Below are positions 1-6,850 of a stretch of DNA of 64,000 bases, in pieces. This stretch comes from Ravibacter sp037191015 (GTDB taxonomy: Bacteria > Bacteroidota > Bacteroidia > Cytophagales > Spirosomataceae). Below the pieces are notes generated by a model that was not told the origin of the DNA, did not search any database, and saw nothing but the letters and a program-made list of their open reading frames with translations. The stretch lies in assembly GCA_037191015.1 (NCBI GenBank), contig JBBCKD010000007.1, forward strand, positions 1 through 64,000. The letters are read 5' to 3'. How positions within the stretch are numbered: position 1 is the stretch's first letter; the number at the start of each line of letters is the position of its first letter. The position numbers and the translations under genes were made by a program.

Positions 1-61
1 TCTTACCTGCGTACCTCCTGCGGGCTGATGGCTGGCCTCCGACAGTCGACAGCCCAAAAAA

Positions 62-493
62 TCATCGCTTCAAAAACGCCAGGCTGCCTTCCAGAGCATC
101 CGTAAAGGCCCCGACCTTGGAATTATCCAGCATTTCGAACAGACCAAGGCGTATCTTTTTGAACTCGTGATGAATAGGACAGGGCTGAGACTCGGAACAT
201 TGCCTTAAACCCAGGCCGCATCCCCTGAAAATTTTATCACCGTCTACCGCCCGCACGATATCGGCCAGTGAGCGATTCATGGAAACATTGTCAAGATAAA
301 AACCGCCGTTAGGACCCTTGGCCGACTGAACGATCCCTTTACGGCTCAACTCCTGGAGTATTTTAGCGATGAAATGTTCGGGAGAATCTATCCCCCTGGC
401 AATATCTTTAATCCCTATCCTATCGCCTTCCCTCGTTTTCTGAGCAATGAATATCATAGCCCTGATCGCGTATTCGCAAGTTTTGGAAAACAT
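62..493 (-). CDS. Rrf2-family transcriptional regulator with Fe-S cysteines
   Basis: This 143-residue protein is a winged-helix repressor of the Rrf2 family (IscR, NsrR, RsrR). The N-terminus (MFSKTCEYAIRAM) and the wing motif GPNGGF near residues 60-65 are typical. Cys92, Cys99 and Cys105 are spaced C-x6-C-x5-C, close to the cluster ligands of IscR and NsrR, so it probably binds an Fe-S cluster and senses nitric oxide, oxygen or cluster supply. A TATATTTG -7 box (minus strand, 513-520) and an inverted repeat at 533-558 lie just upstream, which suggests autoregulation. The gene follows a MIP18-like gene and lies near membrane and DUF2249 genes of the kind found with NO-responsive regulators. 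The family call is firm; the signal sensed is inferred. Confidence 0.93.
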   Translation of the reverse strand: MFSKTCEYAIRAMIFIAQKTREGDRIGIKDIARGIDSPEHFIAKILQELSRKGIVQSAKGPNGGFYLDNVSMNRSLADIVRAVDGDKIFRGCGLGLRQCSESQPCPIHHEFKKIRLGLFEMLDNSKVGAFTDALEGSLAFLKR

Positions 494-512
494 AACACCA
501 TTTTTTACGGGA

Positions 513-520
513 CAAATATA
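513..520 (-). promoter_or_regulatory. -7 box of the Rrf2 gene promoter
   Basis: Read on the minus strand this is TATATTTG, a perfect match to the Bacteroidota -7 consensus TAnnTTTG. It lies about 20 nt upstream of the Rrf2 start codon. The -33 region falls inside the inverted repeat at 533-558, so a protein bound there would block RNA polymerase. Confidence 0.6.
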
Positions 521-532
521 ACGAAAACAGAT

Positions 533-558
533 AATAAAAGAGAGGAATATCTTTTATT
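533..558. promoter_or_regulatory. Putative Rrf2 operator, copy 1
   Basis: The arms AATAAAAGA (533-541) and TCTTTTATT (550-558) are perfect inverted repeats separated by 8 nt. The same arms with the same spacing occur at 3218-3243, upstream of the DUF1858-DUF2249 gene. Here the dyad starts 13 nt upstream of the -7 box, over the expected -33 region. The likely binder is the adjacent Rrf2 protein; this is inference from position and repetition. Confidence 0.65.
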
Positions 559-574
559 TATTTTTCACCCTTTT

Positions 575-898
575 CTACATTCCCAACTGCCGTTTTCCTT
601 CTTCCGACAACATCTCGAAGCTCCATAGCGGATCGAACGTCAGGTCTACCCGGACCTCACGACCGGGAAAAGCAATTTCCAGGGTGTTCCTGACGCCGTT
701 GGTAATGGCTTCTCCCATAGGGCAATGCGGGGTCGACAACGTCATCAGCACATGAATACCGTTGTCGGGGGTAGTCACTTTGTAAATAAGCCCCAGGTCG
801 ACCACGTTAACGAAAAGCTCCGGGTCTATTACGCTATAAAGCGCATTGATGGCCTTTTCCTTTTCGGGCGGATGAAGAGCTGCTTCTGACTGGTTCAT
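575..898 (-). CDS. MIP18/DUF59-family Fe-S assembly factor
   Basis: This small protein (107 residues from the chosen start) belongs to the MIP18/DUF59/PaaD-like family, cytosolic factors that help mature or repair Fe-S proteins. The hallmark DPEL (residues 25-28), the following NVVDLGLIY stretch and the reactive-cysteine motif TPHCP (Cys59) are all present. An in-frame upstream start at 1000 would add 34 non-conserved residues and overlap the preceding gene, so the ATG at 898 is preferred. It lies 55 bp downstream of the oxidase-like membrane gene and upstream of the Rrf2 gene. The context suggests repair of Fe-S centres under nitrosative or oxidative stress, which is inference. Confidence 0.88.
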   Translation of the reverse strand: MNQSEAALHPPEKEKAINALYSVIDPELFVNVVDLGLIYKVTTPDNGIHVLMTLSTPHCPMGEAITNGVRNTLEIAFPGREVRVDLTFDPLWSFEMLSEEGKRQLGM

Positions 899-953
899 AG
901 TAATGGAGTTGTAAATTTGTCCGTTATAAAGTTGCCGGTTGCGTCGCACCTCC

Positions 954-2225
954 TCATAAACCGCCCGCTTTCGCCCGGTGAAGCAATACCCGCAGCACAT
1001 TGAACAGGTAAAGGAGTGACAACAGCAGCCACGCGACGGATGCTACCCGGATCACCGCCAGGTTATCCAGCAAAATCCCCGCCGCAAGCAAACCTGAAGC
1101 GGTTATAAAAATCCTGTATTGCCATAAAACCACGGTCTCGTTGTAGAGATCTTTAGGCAGCGGAACAGCCACCTTGCCCGTCAGGTTCTTGTAATGCATG
1201 TTCCATATGATAAAGGGCAGCGTTTTGAATGTCTTACCCAGGATAATCCCGGTTATCCATCCCATAAACAACAGCGTTCCATATAAGACCGCCCAGCGAT
1301 AGCCTTCTGCAAATAAAACAGCCGGTATAAACAGCACGGCCGCGATAAGGGCGGTAAAAGAAAAAAAAGTATGCTTCATCTGCACGTCGATGCGTTTTTT
1401 CATCCGCTTTTGATAAGCATCGTAAAGATACCCAAGCCAGGCTGCTATACCGGCGGCAATGATGAAGCCATACAGGATCATCCGCCAGCGGACCGGCCCG
1501 AAAATATAGCCGTCGGCGATAAAAAGAAGCATGCCGGTATTTTGAAGCGCAAAAGCATACCACAGCCAGGATCCCTTCGACGACCTGGCCACAAGGAACA
1601 TAGGTACAAGCCGCACACTCACGCCGGTAATCAGCTGCAAAAACCATCCTGCCAGCCCCGCGTGGGCATGAAGCGCCAGGACGTCAAGATGATTTTTACT
1701 GAAAAACGGGTAGGTGAAGTTCACGGCAAGCAACAGTCCTATGGATACAGTGAGCAGGAGCCATAACGCTGAATTAACGATAAAAAGCCCTTCGGGAGTG
1801 CGGCGTTTATGAATGGATGCCGTGACAATAACATTGACCGCATACATCAGTACGGACAAAATCACCAATGCCCCTCCCCCGATCATCAGCCAGCCGGTGC
1901 GGAAATCCCAGAAAGAAAAAACAAGCAGCGCCGTACCGGCTGTAAGGGTATAAAAACAGAAGGTTGCCATGGCCGGACTAAAAAGGTCTCTTTCGAATAT
2001 AACAGGCAACAACTGGTGCGCCGCTCCGAAAATGATCATCGTACCCCACCCCAGGGCCGCCACATGCACGATAGAAAGCAGATGCGGGTTGAAATGGTGG
2101 GTGGTCAGGCTCGCCGGACTGATCAATAGCAACAGGCAAAGCACGAAAAACGCAACTGCTCCTCCGGCAAAAAAAGGAATTACAGCTGCTGGTGGCGTAT
2201 CTCTTCCCGGACCTGTAATTGTCAT
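954..2225 (-). CDS. Heme-copper oxidase subunit I-like (NnrS/NorB-like) membrane protein
   Basis: This 423-residue integral membrane protein shows about 12 hydrophobic segments. Histidines in helix contexts (HVAALGWG near residue 54, AAHQLLPV near 70, LALHAHAGLAGW near 195) recall cytochrome oxidase subunit I and NnrS/NorB-type proteins, which bind heme. It is shorter than a true subunit I, and I cannot see a complete copper site or an adjacent subunit II, so it is unlikely to be a respiratory terminal oxidase. Its company, an Rrf2 regulator, a MIP18-like protein and a DUF2249 protein, is typical of nitric-oxide tolerance clusters. Membrane location is clear; heme binding and a role in NO handling are inferred. 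Confidence 0.75.
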   Translation of the reverse strand: MTITGPGRDTPPAAVIPFFAGGAVAFFVLCLLLLISPASLTTHHFNPHLLSIVHVAALGWGTMIIFGAAHQLLPVIFERDLFSPAMATFCFYTLTAGTALLVFSFWDFRTGWLMIGGGALVILSVLMYAVNVIVTASIHKRRTPEGLFIVNSALWLLLTVSIGLLLAVNFTYPFFSKNHLDVLALHAHAGLAGWFLQLITGVSVRLVPMFLVARSSKGSWLWYAFALQNTGMLLFIADGYIFGPVRWRMILYGFIIAAGIAAWLGYLYDAYQKRMKKRIDVQMKHTFFSFTALIAAVLFIPAVLFAEGYRWAVLYGTLLFMGWITGIILGKTFKTLPFIIWNMHYKNLTGKVAVPLPKDLYNETVVLWQYRIFITASGLLAAGILLDNLAVIRVASVAWLLLSLLYLFNVLRVLLHRAKAGGL

Positions 2226-2321
2226 AGTATGGCTACAATTTGCATTTTATCAGATTTGAACCTCATTTTCAGACACCGGTCTCTCGTACCTCCTGCTCCT
2301 GAACTCGCGTTTATTTAAGCA

Positions 2322-3140
2322 TCAGCCTTCCCTGAACAGAATCATTTTTACATTCCGCTCGTCGATCGTTTGTACATGGACTTCATAGCCTTTTCCGGAA
2401 AGCTCCTCCAGAAGGTAAACCGGTATACGCTTATGATGCACAAACAAGATGCGGTCTGACGGGAGATTTTCAAGCTCTTCCAGTATCGTCTGCATAGGAA
2501 GCGGCATTTCCAGCTCCCGCACATCAATCTCTCTTATCTTTTCCGGGGGAAAGCGGCTGAAGATCTCATCAAAAGCGCCCGTCTCTTTCCTCCCACCCGG
2601 CCTATCTTCATGACTTGTCCCTCCGGCCTGTTTTTTGAGGAAATAGGTATGGAACTCCTTCTCGGAAATCTTCTCGACATAGCTGTCTTCTGCTTTATCC
2701 TGTTTCAGGAGATGGATGAGAGGAGTAGGCACGAAGTGATTGATAACGCAAAGGATCCCGCCGGGTTTTACCTGCTTAAAAGCACCGATGATTTCCCTGA
2801 GGGGGTCTGTCCCTGATTCTATAATTTCACGTACATCAAACCTTATAACCGACTCTGCCGGTGCGGCTGAAAGCCATCCGGGAACCAGGGCAACGTCTTC
2901 TCCTTCGGCTACGATACCCTCATACTCAAATCCTAACGGACGTAATGCCGCAGCGATAGCCTCTACTGTACAGCCACCCATTTTCGCCGCCTCCGCGATA
3001 GTCGCCCGGGGCGCCATTATTTTCCTCAGGATCGGGTTCCTCAGCCGTTTAAACGGCTTTGACACTGAAGCCAGGATCTCAATTACCGCCTTATCGGCTT
3101 CGATGAGCTCCGATATCCGGGTATTGGCGTTTATTTTCAT
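2322..3140 (-). CDS. DUF1858-DUF2249 domain protein
   Basis: This 272-residue cytosolic protein begins with a DUF1858-like helical domain (residues 1-70), as in the N-terminus of ScdA/RIC-type Fe-S repair proteins. Two DUF2249-like modules follow (about 95-160 and 205-270), each starting with an (I/V)DVRE motif and resembling the TusA/SirA alpha-beta fold. DUF2249 proteins often cluster with NO-responsive regulators and hemerythrin-like proteins. It heads a minus-strand run (oxidase-like, MIP18-like, Rrf2) with a 96-bp gap to the next gene. Its promoter region carries a perfect palindrome that matches the one before the Rrf2 gene. The biochemical role is unknown; a link to Fe-S or NO stress is inferred from context. 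Confidence 0.8.
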   Translation of the reverse strand: MKINANTRISELIEADKAVIEILASVSKPFKRLRNPILRKIMAPRATIAEAAKMGGCTVEAIAAALRPLGFEYEGIVAEGEDVALVPGWLSAAPAESVIRFDVREIIESGTDPLREIIGAFKQVKPGGILCVINHFVPTPLIHLLKQDKAEDSYVEKISEKEFHTYFLKKQAGGTSHEDRPGGRKETGAFDEIFSRFPPEKIREIDVRELEMPLPMQTILEELENLPSDRILFVHHKRIPVYLLEELSGKGYEVHVQTIDERNVKMILFREG

Positions 3141-3195
3141 GCGTATAAAAAAGGGCTTTAGCTATTCGGACATCCCCTCTTCCCTTCTCTTTTTG

Positions 3196-3203
3196 CAAAA
3201 ATA
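3196..3203 (-). promoter_or_regulatory. -7 box for the DUF1858-DUF2249 gene
   Basis: On the minus strand this reads TATTTTTG, matching the Bacteroidota TAnnTTTG box, 55 nt upstream of the start codon. The palindrome at 3214-3247 begins 10 nt further upstream and its shared 26-bp core begins 14 nt upstream, nearly the same geometry as at the Rrf2 gene. Confidence 0.55.
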
Positions 3204-3213
3204 ATCATTAAAC

Positions 3214-3247
3214 CAAAAATAAAAGATAAATTTATCTTTTATTTTTG
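3214..3247. promoter_or_regulatory. 34-bp perfect palindrome, putative Rrf2 operator copy 2
   Basis: Every base from 3214 to 3247 pairs with its partner, making a 34-bp perfect dyad. The inner 26 bp (3218-3243) has arms AATAAAAGA and TCTTTTATT separated by 8 nt, identical in sequence and spacing to the dyad at 533-558. It sits between the divergent DUF1858-DUF2249 and DUF488 genes and could control both. It is too AT-rich and too far from a gene end to be a typical terminator. Confidence 0.72.
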
Positions 3248-3288
3248 AAGCAGTGAGATAGTCAAAATTCGTATTTAAACTTTAAAAA

Positions 3289-3669
3289 ATGACCATTAAA
3301 ATCAAACGGGCTTATGAAAAAGCCCTTCCTTCCGACGGCTACAGGGTGCTTGTCGACAGGCTCTGGCCCCGGGGTATTTCCAAAAACGACGCACATCTCG
3401 ATGCATGGGAGAAAGAGCTTGCGCCTGACACCGAACTTCGCAAATGGTACGGGCATGAGCCGGAACGGTGGGAAGAATTTAAAAAACGATATAGGACCGA
3501 ACTGTCAGCTAACCCCGCGGTGCCTGAATTCCTGGAAAAAAATAAAGCCCGGCAGGTTGTCACGCTGATCTATGCCAACAGGGATGAAGCATACTCACAT
3601 GCGCTGGTCCTGCAGGAGTTCCTGCAAAAAAAGCTATCCAAAAGTCCCGCAGGGACGACAGGTGAGTAA
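3289..3669 (+). CDS. DUF488 (YeaO-like) protein with repeat-derived tail
   Basis: This 126-residue protein is a member of the DUF488/YeaO family of small cytosolic proteins of unknown function. The LVDRLWPRG motif near residues 21-29, the W-x-KELAPD segment and YGHEPERWEEFKKRY are family hallmarks. The family normally ends near the helix ALVLQEFLQKKL. Here about ten more codons (SKSPAGTTGE) run into an interspersed GTCCCGCAGGGAC repeat, so the tail looks acquired by insertion. The gene diverges from the DUF1858-DUF2249 gene across the 3214-3247 palindrome and may share its control. Function is unknown. Confidence 0.88.
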   Translation: MTIKIKRAYEKALPSDGYRVLVDRLWPRGISKNDAHLDAWEKELAPDTELRKWYGHEPERWEEFKKRYRTELSANPAVPEFLEKNKARQVVTLIYANRDEAYSHALVLQEFLQKKLSKSPAGTTGE

Positions 3670-3735
3670 CCACCGGTGGAGAACAGGCGGTGGAACTCCT
3701 GGTGAACCGCAGGTAGAACCGGTAGAGAATCGGCG
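3640..3735. repeat. REP-like palindromic repeat element
   Basis: The segment holds the short hairpin GTCCC-GCA-GGGAC (3644-3656), then CCACCG (3670-3675) facing CGGTGG (3688-3693), then AACCGCAGGTAGAACCGG. It resembles interspersed intergenic repeats seen in many Bacteroidota genomes. It overlaps the last codons of the DUF488 gene and fills the gap to the converging MarR gene. Only one copy is evident in this window, so the repeat status rests on general knowledge. Confidence 0.45.
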
Positions 3736-3748
3736 GGATACAGAGCGG

Positions 3749-4336
3749 CTATTCGCTGAATTCCGGACAGTCTATACGAATGTCCTTCAGGAGGAGCTGT
3801 TTGTTCAGCAGGTTGCAATAGTGGGCCCCCGCCTCGTAGTATCGGCAATTATAACAGGTTCGCTGAACACTGATAATTCCTGCCCTGTTGAAAGAAAGGA
3901 TCAGGCCGGCTATATGCTTCCACAGGTTTTCCTTTTCTTCCGGCGTTATCCCCGCCAGCCAGCCGGTAAAAGGAGCGGCATATTGAGCAGATTTTAATGC
4001 GATATCTTCACCTTGCTGCGTAAGCCGCAGGCTGGAACGCCTGCTGTCGCCCGGATCGCCGATTTTCAGTACCAGGTTTTTCTGTTCCAGCGTTTTGACT
4101 GCGTCGCTTACAGTGGGCTTGGTTACGCCGAATTCCCTTGCCAGGTTGCTTACATTATTATATTCCGGCCGGTGATACCGGATAAAGATCATGATCTGGA
4201 TCTGTATGGGGCTAAGCTGGTGCTCTTTGGCCTGATCCCACAACAATTGCCTGAAAACCTGCGCCAGGCGTTCCAGGCCTGCCACAATTTTCTTATCGAG
4301 GTCGGTATTTTGTTCAAACAGGTCGAAAACCGGCAT
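3749..4336 (-). CDS. MarR-family regulator with four-cysteine C-terminal tail
   Basis: This 195-residue protein has a MarR winged helix-turn-helix over about residues 30-130 (LSPIQIQIMIFIRYH, then NVSNLAREFGVTKPTVSDAVKTLEQK as recognition region, then a DSRRSSLRLTQQG wing). It is some 40-50 residues longer than a minimal MarR. The extra tail carries Cys161, Cys164, Cys174 and Cys190 (C-x2-C-x9-C-x15-C), which could bind zinc or an Fe-S cluster or act as a redox switch. It lies 29 bp downstream of an 82-residue hypothetical gene, probably co-transcribed. The dyad at 5025-5043 near the mini-thioredoxin gene has the size of a MarR operator and is a candidate target. The cysteine tail is the notable feature. 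Confidence 0.85.
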   Translation of the reverse strand: MPVFDLFEQNTDLDKKIVAGLERLAQVFRQLLWDQAKEHQLSPIQIQIMIFIRYHRPEYNNVSNLAREFGVTKPTVSDAVKTLEQKNLVLKIGDPGDSRRSSLRLTQQGEDIALKSAQYAAPFTGWLAGITPEEKENLWKHIAGLILSFNRAGIISVQRTCYNCRYYEAGAHYCNLLNKQLLLKDIRIDCPEFSE

Positions 4337-4365
4337 AGGTCAGGCAACAGTATCTGGAAAATTAT

Positions 4366-4614
4366 TCAGCATCCCGAATAAGCCGAAGCAAATACCCCGT
4401 TTACCGCGACTACGGAACTGATTTCAATCCTGCGGCCATCTTCCATTTCCAGGAAACTATGCCCGTTTTCATCATAAACAGATTTTATCTGCCCGGCAGC
4501 CCGGGTCAAACCATTGTCGTCCAGGATCATATCGACCCTTTGCCCCGCCTCCATACATTGAGTCAGCATCCCGCGAAATGTCTCGCTCTCCCCTATCGTC
4601 AGTCTGCAATCCAT
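4366..4614 (-). CDS. Small conserved hypothetical protein
   Basis: This 82-residue protein has no motif I recognise. It is soluble and has the look of a small beta-barrel: alternating strands, a charged central stretch (MILDDNGLTRAAGQIKSVYDENGHSFLEMEDG) and a C-terminal Cys. It begins after the terminator of the mini-thioredoxin gene and ends 29 bp before the MarR gene, so the two probably form an operon. A regulatory or metal-related partnership with that MarR protein is possible but unsupported by sequence. Confidence 0.7.
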   Translation of the reverse strand: MDCRLTIGESETFRGMLTQCMEAGQRVDMILDDNGLTRAAGQIKSVYDENGHSFLEMEDGRRIEISSVVAVNGVFASAYSGC

Positions 4615-4697
4615 GGTTTTATCGTTTTAATAAAATAATAGAACGGGCTAATAACATGAATGGTTTAAAGCCGCATTCCGATTCAGGCGAATATAAA

Positions 4698-4735
4698 GAA
4701 AAAAACACTGCTGCCGGCTGGTTCAGCGGCAGCAG
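4698..4735 (-). terminator. Rho-independent terminator of the mini-thioredoxin gene
   Basis: CTGCTGCCG (4708-4716) pairs perfectly with CGGCAGCAG (4727-4735) around a 10-nt loop. Read on the minus strand the hairpin is followed by TGTTTTTTT. It stands directly after the stop codon of the gene at 4744-4977, separating it from the two downstream genes. Confidence 0.8.
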
Positions 4736-4743
4736 CAAATTTT

Positions 4744-4977
4744 TCAGCCTTTTACATCCGCCATAGATGCACCGAAATTGATATGCAGCACATTCCCTGT
4801 CGGTGTAACCAACGCGGGTACCGATTTTACCCCGGCCTGCTCGGCCTCCGCAATACGCTGCCGGTCTTCCCCCAGGTGCACAACTTCTACATTGGATTCT
4901 CCCACCAAACCGATAATATCATGTTCGGCACTGACGCACACCGGGCAACCGGCATGATAGAAAACAGATTTGCTCAT
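4744..4977 (-). CDS. Mini-thioredoxin (glutaredoxin-like) protein
   Basis: This 77-residue protein is a single compact thioredoxin fold. The active site CPVC (Cys11-Cys14) follows a beta strand (KSVFYHAG) as in glutaredoxins and small archaeal-type thioredoxins, and SVPAL near residue 53 supplies the cis-proline. It lacks a signal peptide, so it should act as a cytosolic disulfide reductase. It has its own terminator, and its promoter contains a perfect TAGTTAGG-AAT-CCTAACTA dyad overlapping a TATATTTG box, so it is probably repressed, perhaps by the MarR protein encoded two genes downstream. The physiological partner is unknown. Confidence 0.85.
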   Translation of the reverse strand: MSKSVFYHAGCPVCVSAEHDIIGLVGESNVEVVHLGEDRQRIAEAEQAGVKSVPALVTPTGNVLHINFGASMADVKG

Positions 4978-5018
4978 TTGATTGGACAGATTTATTTGTT
5001 AAGGCAACATCGCCGCAA

Positions 5019-5043
5019 CAAATATAGTTAGGAATCCTAACTA
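5019..5043 (-). promoter_or_regulatory. Promoter -7 box with overlapping MarR-type dyad
   Basis: The minus strand carries TATATTTG (5019-5026), a perfect -7 box about 40 nt upstream of the mini-thioredoxin start. The perfect inverted repeat TAGTTAGG-AAT-CCTAACTA occupies 5025-5043 and overlaps the box by 2 nt, filling the spacer toward -33. Such placement is typical of repression. MarR operators are dyads of this size; the nearby cysteine-tailed MarR protein is the natural candidate. Confidence 0.68.
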
Positions 5044-5143
5044 AATCAAGCTAATTTATTAAAATAGATTTCAACCATCAGTGCGGCGCACAGGACATGT
5101 CCAAACTTTGTAGGCAGACTGTTTTCGGGTTATTTCTATGAGC

Positions 5144-5692
5144 TCACCTCGCCCACATCGGCCCGGTTTCCAGGATCTTTCCATAAATGGGGCAATCTTC
5201 CGAATGCGCTCCTTTCAGGTAGCCTATGCTCATCAGGAATTCATTTACGATCTCGCCGCCCGTAAAACGGAAAGTTTTCCTGAACAGCTTTACCCATTCT
5301 TCTTTTGTTTTGGGATGATGGCGCTCCAGCCATTTCCGAAAAGACCCGAATTCCTGCTGCAGACCTATGATCACCCGTGCATTTTCTATTGCGGCATTTA
5401 TCTTGAGCCTGTTCCGGATAATCCCCGGATCTGCCAGCAATCTCTCCAGGTCGGCTTCTCCATAAGCTGCAATCGCCTCTATGCTGAAATTATGGTACGC
5501 CTTCCTGAAAGCCCCCTCCTTTTTCAGGATCGTCTCCCAGCTCAGGCCGGCCTGGTTGATCTCCATGATAAGGCGTCCGAAGAGCTCATTATCGTCGTCA
5601 ATAGGGAAACCGTAGTGAAAATCGTGATAGTTGCTGTGCAGCGCCTTTCGTTCTTCCGGCTGCATCGTTTTTATATAGGAGCAATATGACAT
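5144..5692 (-). CDS. tag: DNA-3-methyladenine glycosylase I
   Basis: This 182-residue enzyme excises 3-methyladenine from alkylated DNA in base-excision repair. It matches the Tag family in length and motifs: an early Cys4, His residues in HSNYHDFHYG, the signature EINQAGLSWETILKK around residues 44-58, RNRLKINAAIENA, and a C-terminal HSEDCPIY that supplies the His and Cys expected of the structural zinc site. It precedes a DUF72 gene on the same strand with an 18-bp gap, so the two are probably co-transcribed. A second alkylation-repair gene (AlkD-type) lies at 33021-33758. Confidence 0.95.
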   Translation of the reverse strand: MSYCSYIKTMQPEERKALHSNYHDFHYGFPIDDDNELFGRLIMEINQAGLSWETILKKEGAFRKAYHNFSIEAIAAYGEADLERLLADPGIIRNRLKINAAIENARVIIGLQQEFGSFRKWLERHHPKTKEEWVKLFRKTFRFTGGEIVNEFLMSIGYLKGAHSEDCPIYGKILETGPMWAR

Positions 5693-5710
5693 AAAGTTGG
5701 ATTTTTCAGG

Positions 5711-6610
5711 TTAGAACAGAGACAATTGCCCGTGGTCTGCAGCATGGATGTGAGGCAGCGGGTGATCCATGTGCAGCTCTTCATTTAACTTCCTGATGAA
5801 ATGAGCGACGAGCGCCGGACATTCTGCTTCTACATGCTGGTGAACAAAAAAATAAAGTTTCTGAAGCCCCTGCTCTTTCCATTGCCCGATCCGAACTACC
5901 CAATCATCCAGCCTGCTTGTATCGGTGGGGTGATTGGCTCCGACATACCGTACAAAGGCAACCGGGCCGGTCAGACGCATATGGAGAAGATCACGCCTCC
6001 CGGGGCTGTCGACTATAATATTCGCAATTTTTAAGTCCTCAAGCAAGCTGCAATATTCCGCGGTAATCCCTTCATCGGAAAACCATCCGTGATGACGCAG
6101 CTCGACGGCCAATGGTATCTCCGGGGGAAAACACCCCAGGATCTCCTCCAGCCGTCGAAAGTTTTCAGGGCCGAAACGCTCATGAAATTGCAGGAATACA
6201 GTACCGAGGCGATCTTCAAAATGTATGATCCCGTTGCAATAGCGCTCTACCAGCACTTTTGGATCGGCCAGCTTTTCGTCGTGGGTGATGTCTTTCGTGA
6301 CTTTAGGAAAAAACCTGAATCTGCCGGGCGTCCGGTCCCGCCATTTAGCGACCTGGTCCGGTTCTGGAAAATGGTAGTAAAGCGTATTGAGCTCGATCGA
6401 ATTAAACTGTCGCGCATAATAGGAAAGTTCATCTTTCACATGCGGCGGATAAAAGTTCCTCAGGTCGGTTTTCCCCCACTTGGCGCACCCGGTATATACC
6501 TCGAAAGCGCGCGACCCTCCGGCACACCCTAAAACCCTTCGGGTTTCCGGGTGGTCTTCCGGTAAAGTGAAATCGATTCCTTCTACGCTTGCAACTGCTC
6601 CGAATTTCAT
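5711..6610 (-). CDS. DUF72 (YecE-like) family protein
   Basis: This 299-residue protein belongs to the DUF72/YecE family, soluble TIM-barrel proteins of unknown function. Family hallmarks are TGCAKWGKTDLRNFYPP (residues 40-57), FNSIELNTLYYHFP, FRFFPKVTKDITHD, and the C-terminal YFFVHQHVEAECP stretch. The first 35 residues are a non-conserved extension also seen in related bacteroidetal proteins. It sits 18 bp upstream of tag on the same strand. DUF72 genes occur near DNA repair genes in several phyla, but no activity is established. Confidence 0.9.
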   Translation of the reverse strand: MKFGAVASVEGIDFTLPEDHPETRRVLGCAGGSRAFEVYTGCAKWGKTDLRNFYPPHVKDELSYYARQFNSIELNTLYYHFPEPDQVAKWRDRTPGRFRFFPKVTKDITHDEKLADPKVLVERYCNGIIHFEDRLGTVFLQFHERFGPENFRRLEEILGCFPPEIPLAVELRHHGWFSDEGITAEYCSLLEDLKIANIIVDSPGRRDLLHMRLTGPVAFVRYVGANHPTDTSRLDDWVVRIGQWKEQGLQKLYFFVHQHVEAECPALVAHFIRKLNEELHMDHPLPHIHAADHGQLSLF

Positions 6611-6671
6611 AGTTCGTTTATATATTTCTGATCACTCACTCACGGCTATTTCATAAAATGGATCAAAACAA

Positions 6672-6701
6672 AAAAGCCACCCGAAACTTCAGGAGGCTTT
6701 T
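6672..6701 (-). terminator. Probable terminator of the DinB-family gene
   Basis: AAAAGCCACCCGAA (6672-6685) faces TTCAGGAGGCTTTT (6688-6701), pairing at 12 of 14 positions around a very small loop. The minus-strand 3' side continues TTTTTTGTTTTG. It lies 150 bp downstream of the DinB gene and upstream of the DUF72 gene. Confidence 0.65.
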
Positions 6702-6850
6702 CGACATATATCCACACCATTAAAAATATGGCAAAGCCATATCTAAAATCTTTAGTTTAAACTTTAATAATATTAAAGCACCAAAACATAGTGCAAATTT
6801 AACATTTTTTTCCATAAACAAATCAACATCATCTAAAAAGCTCTCATGAG

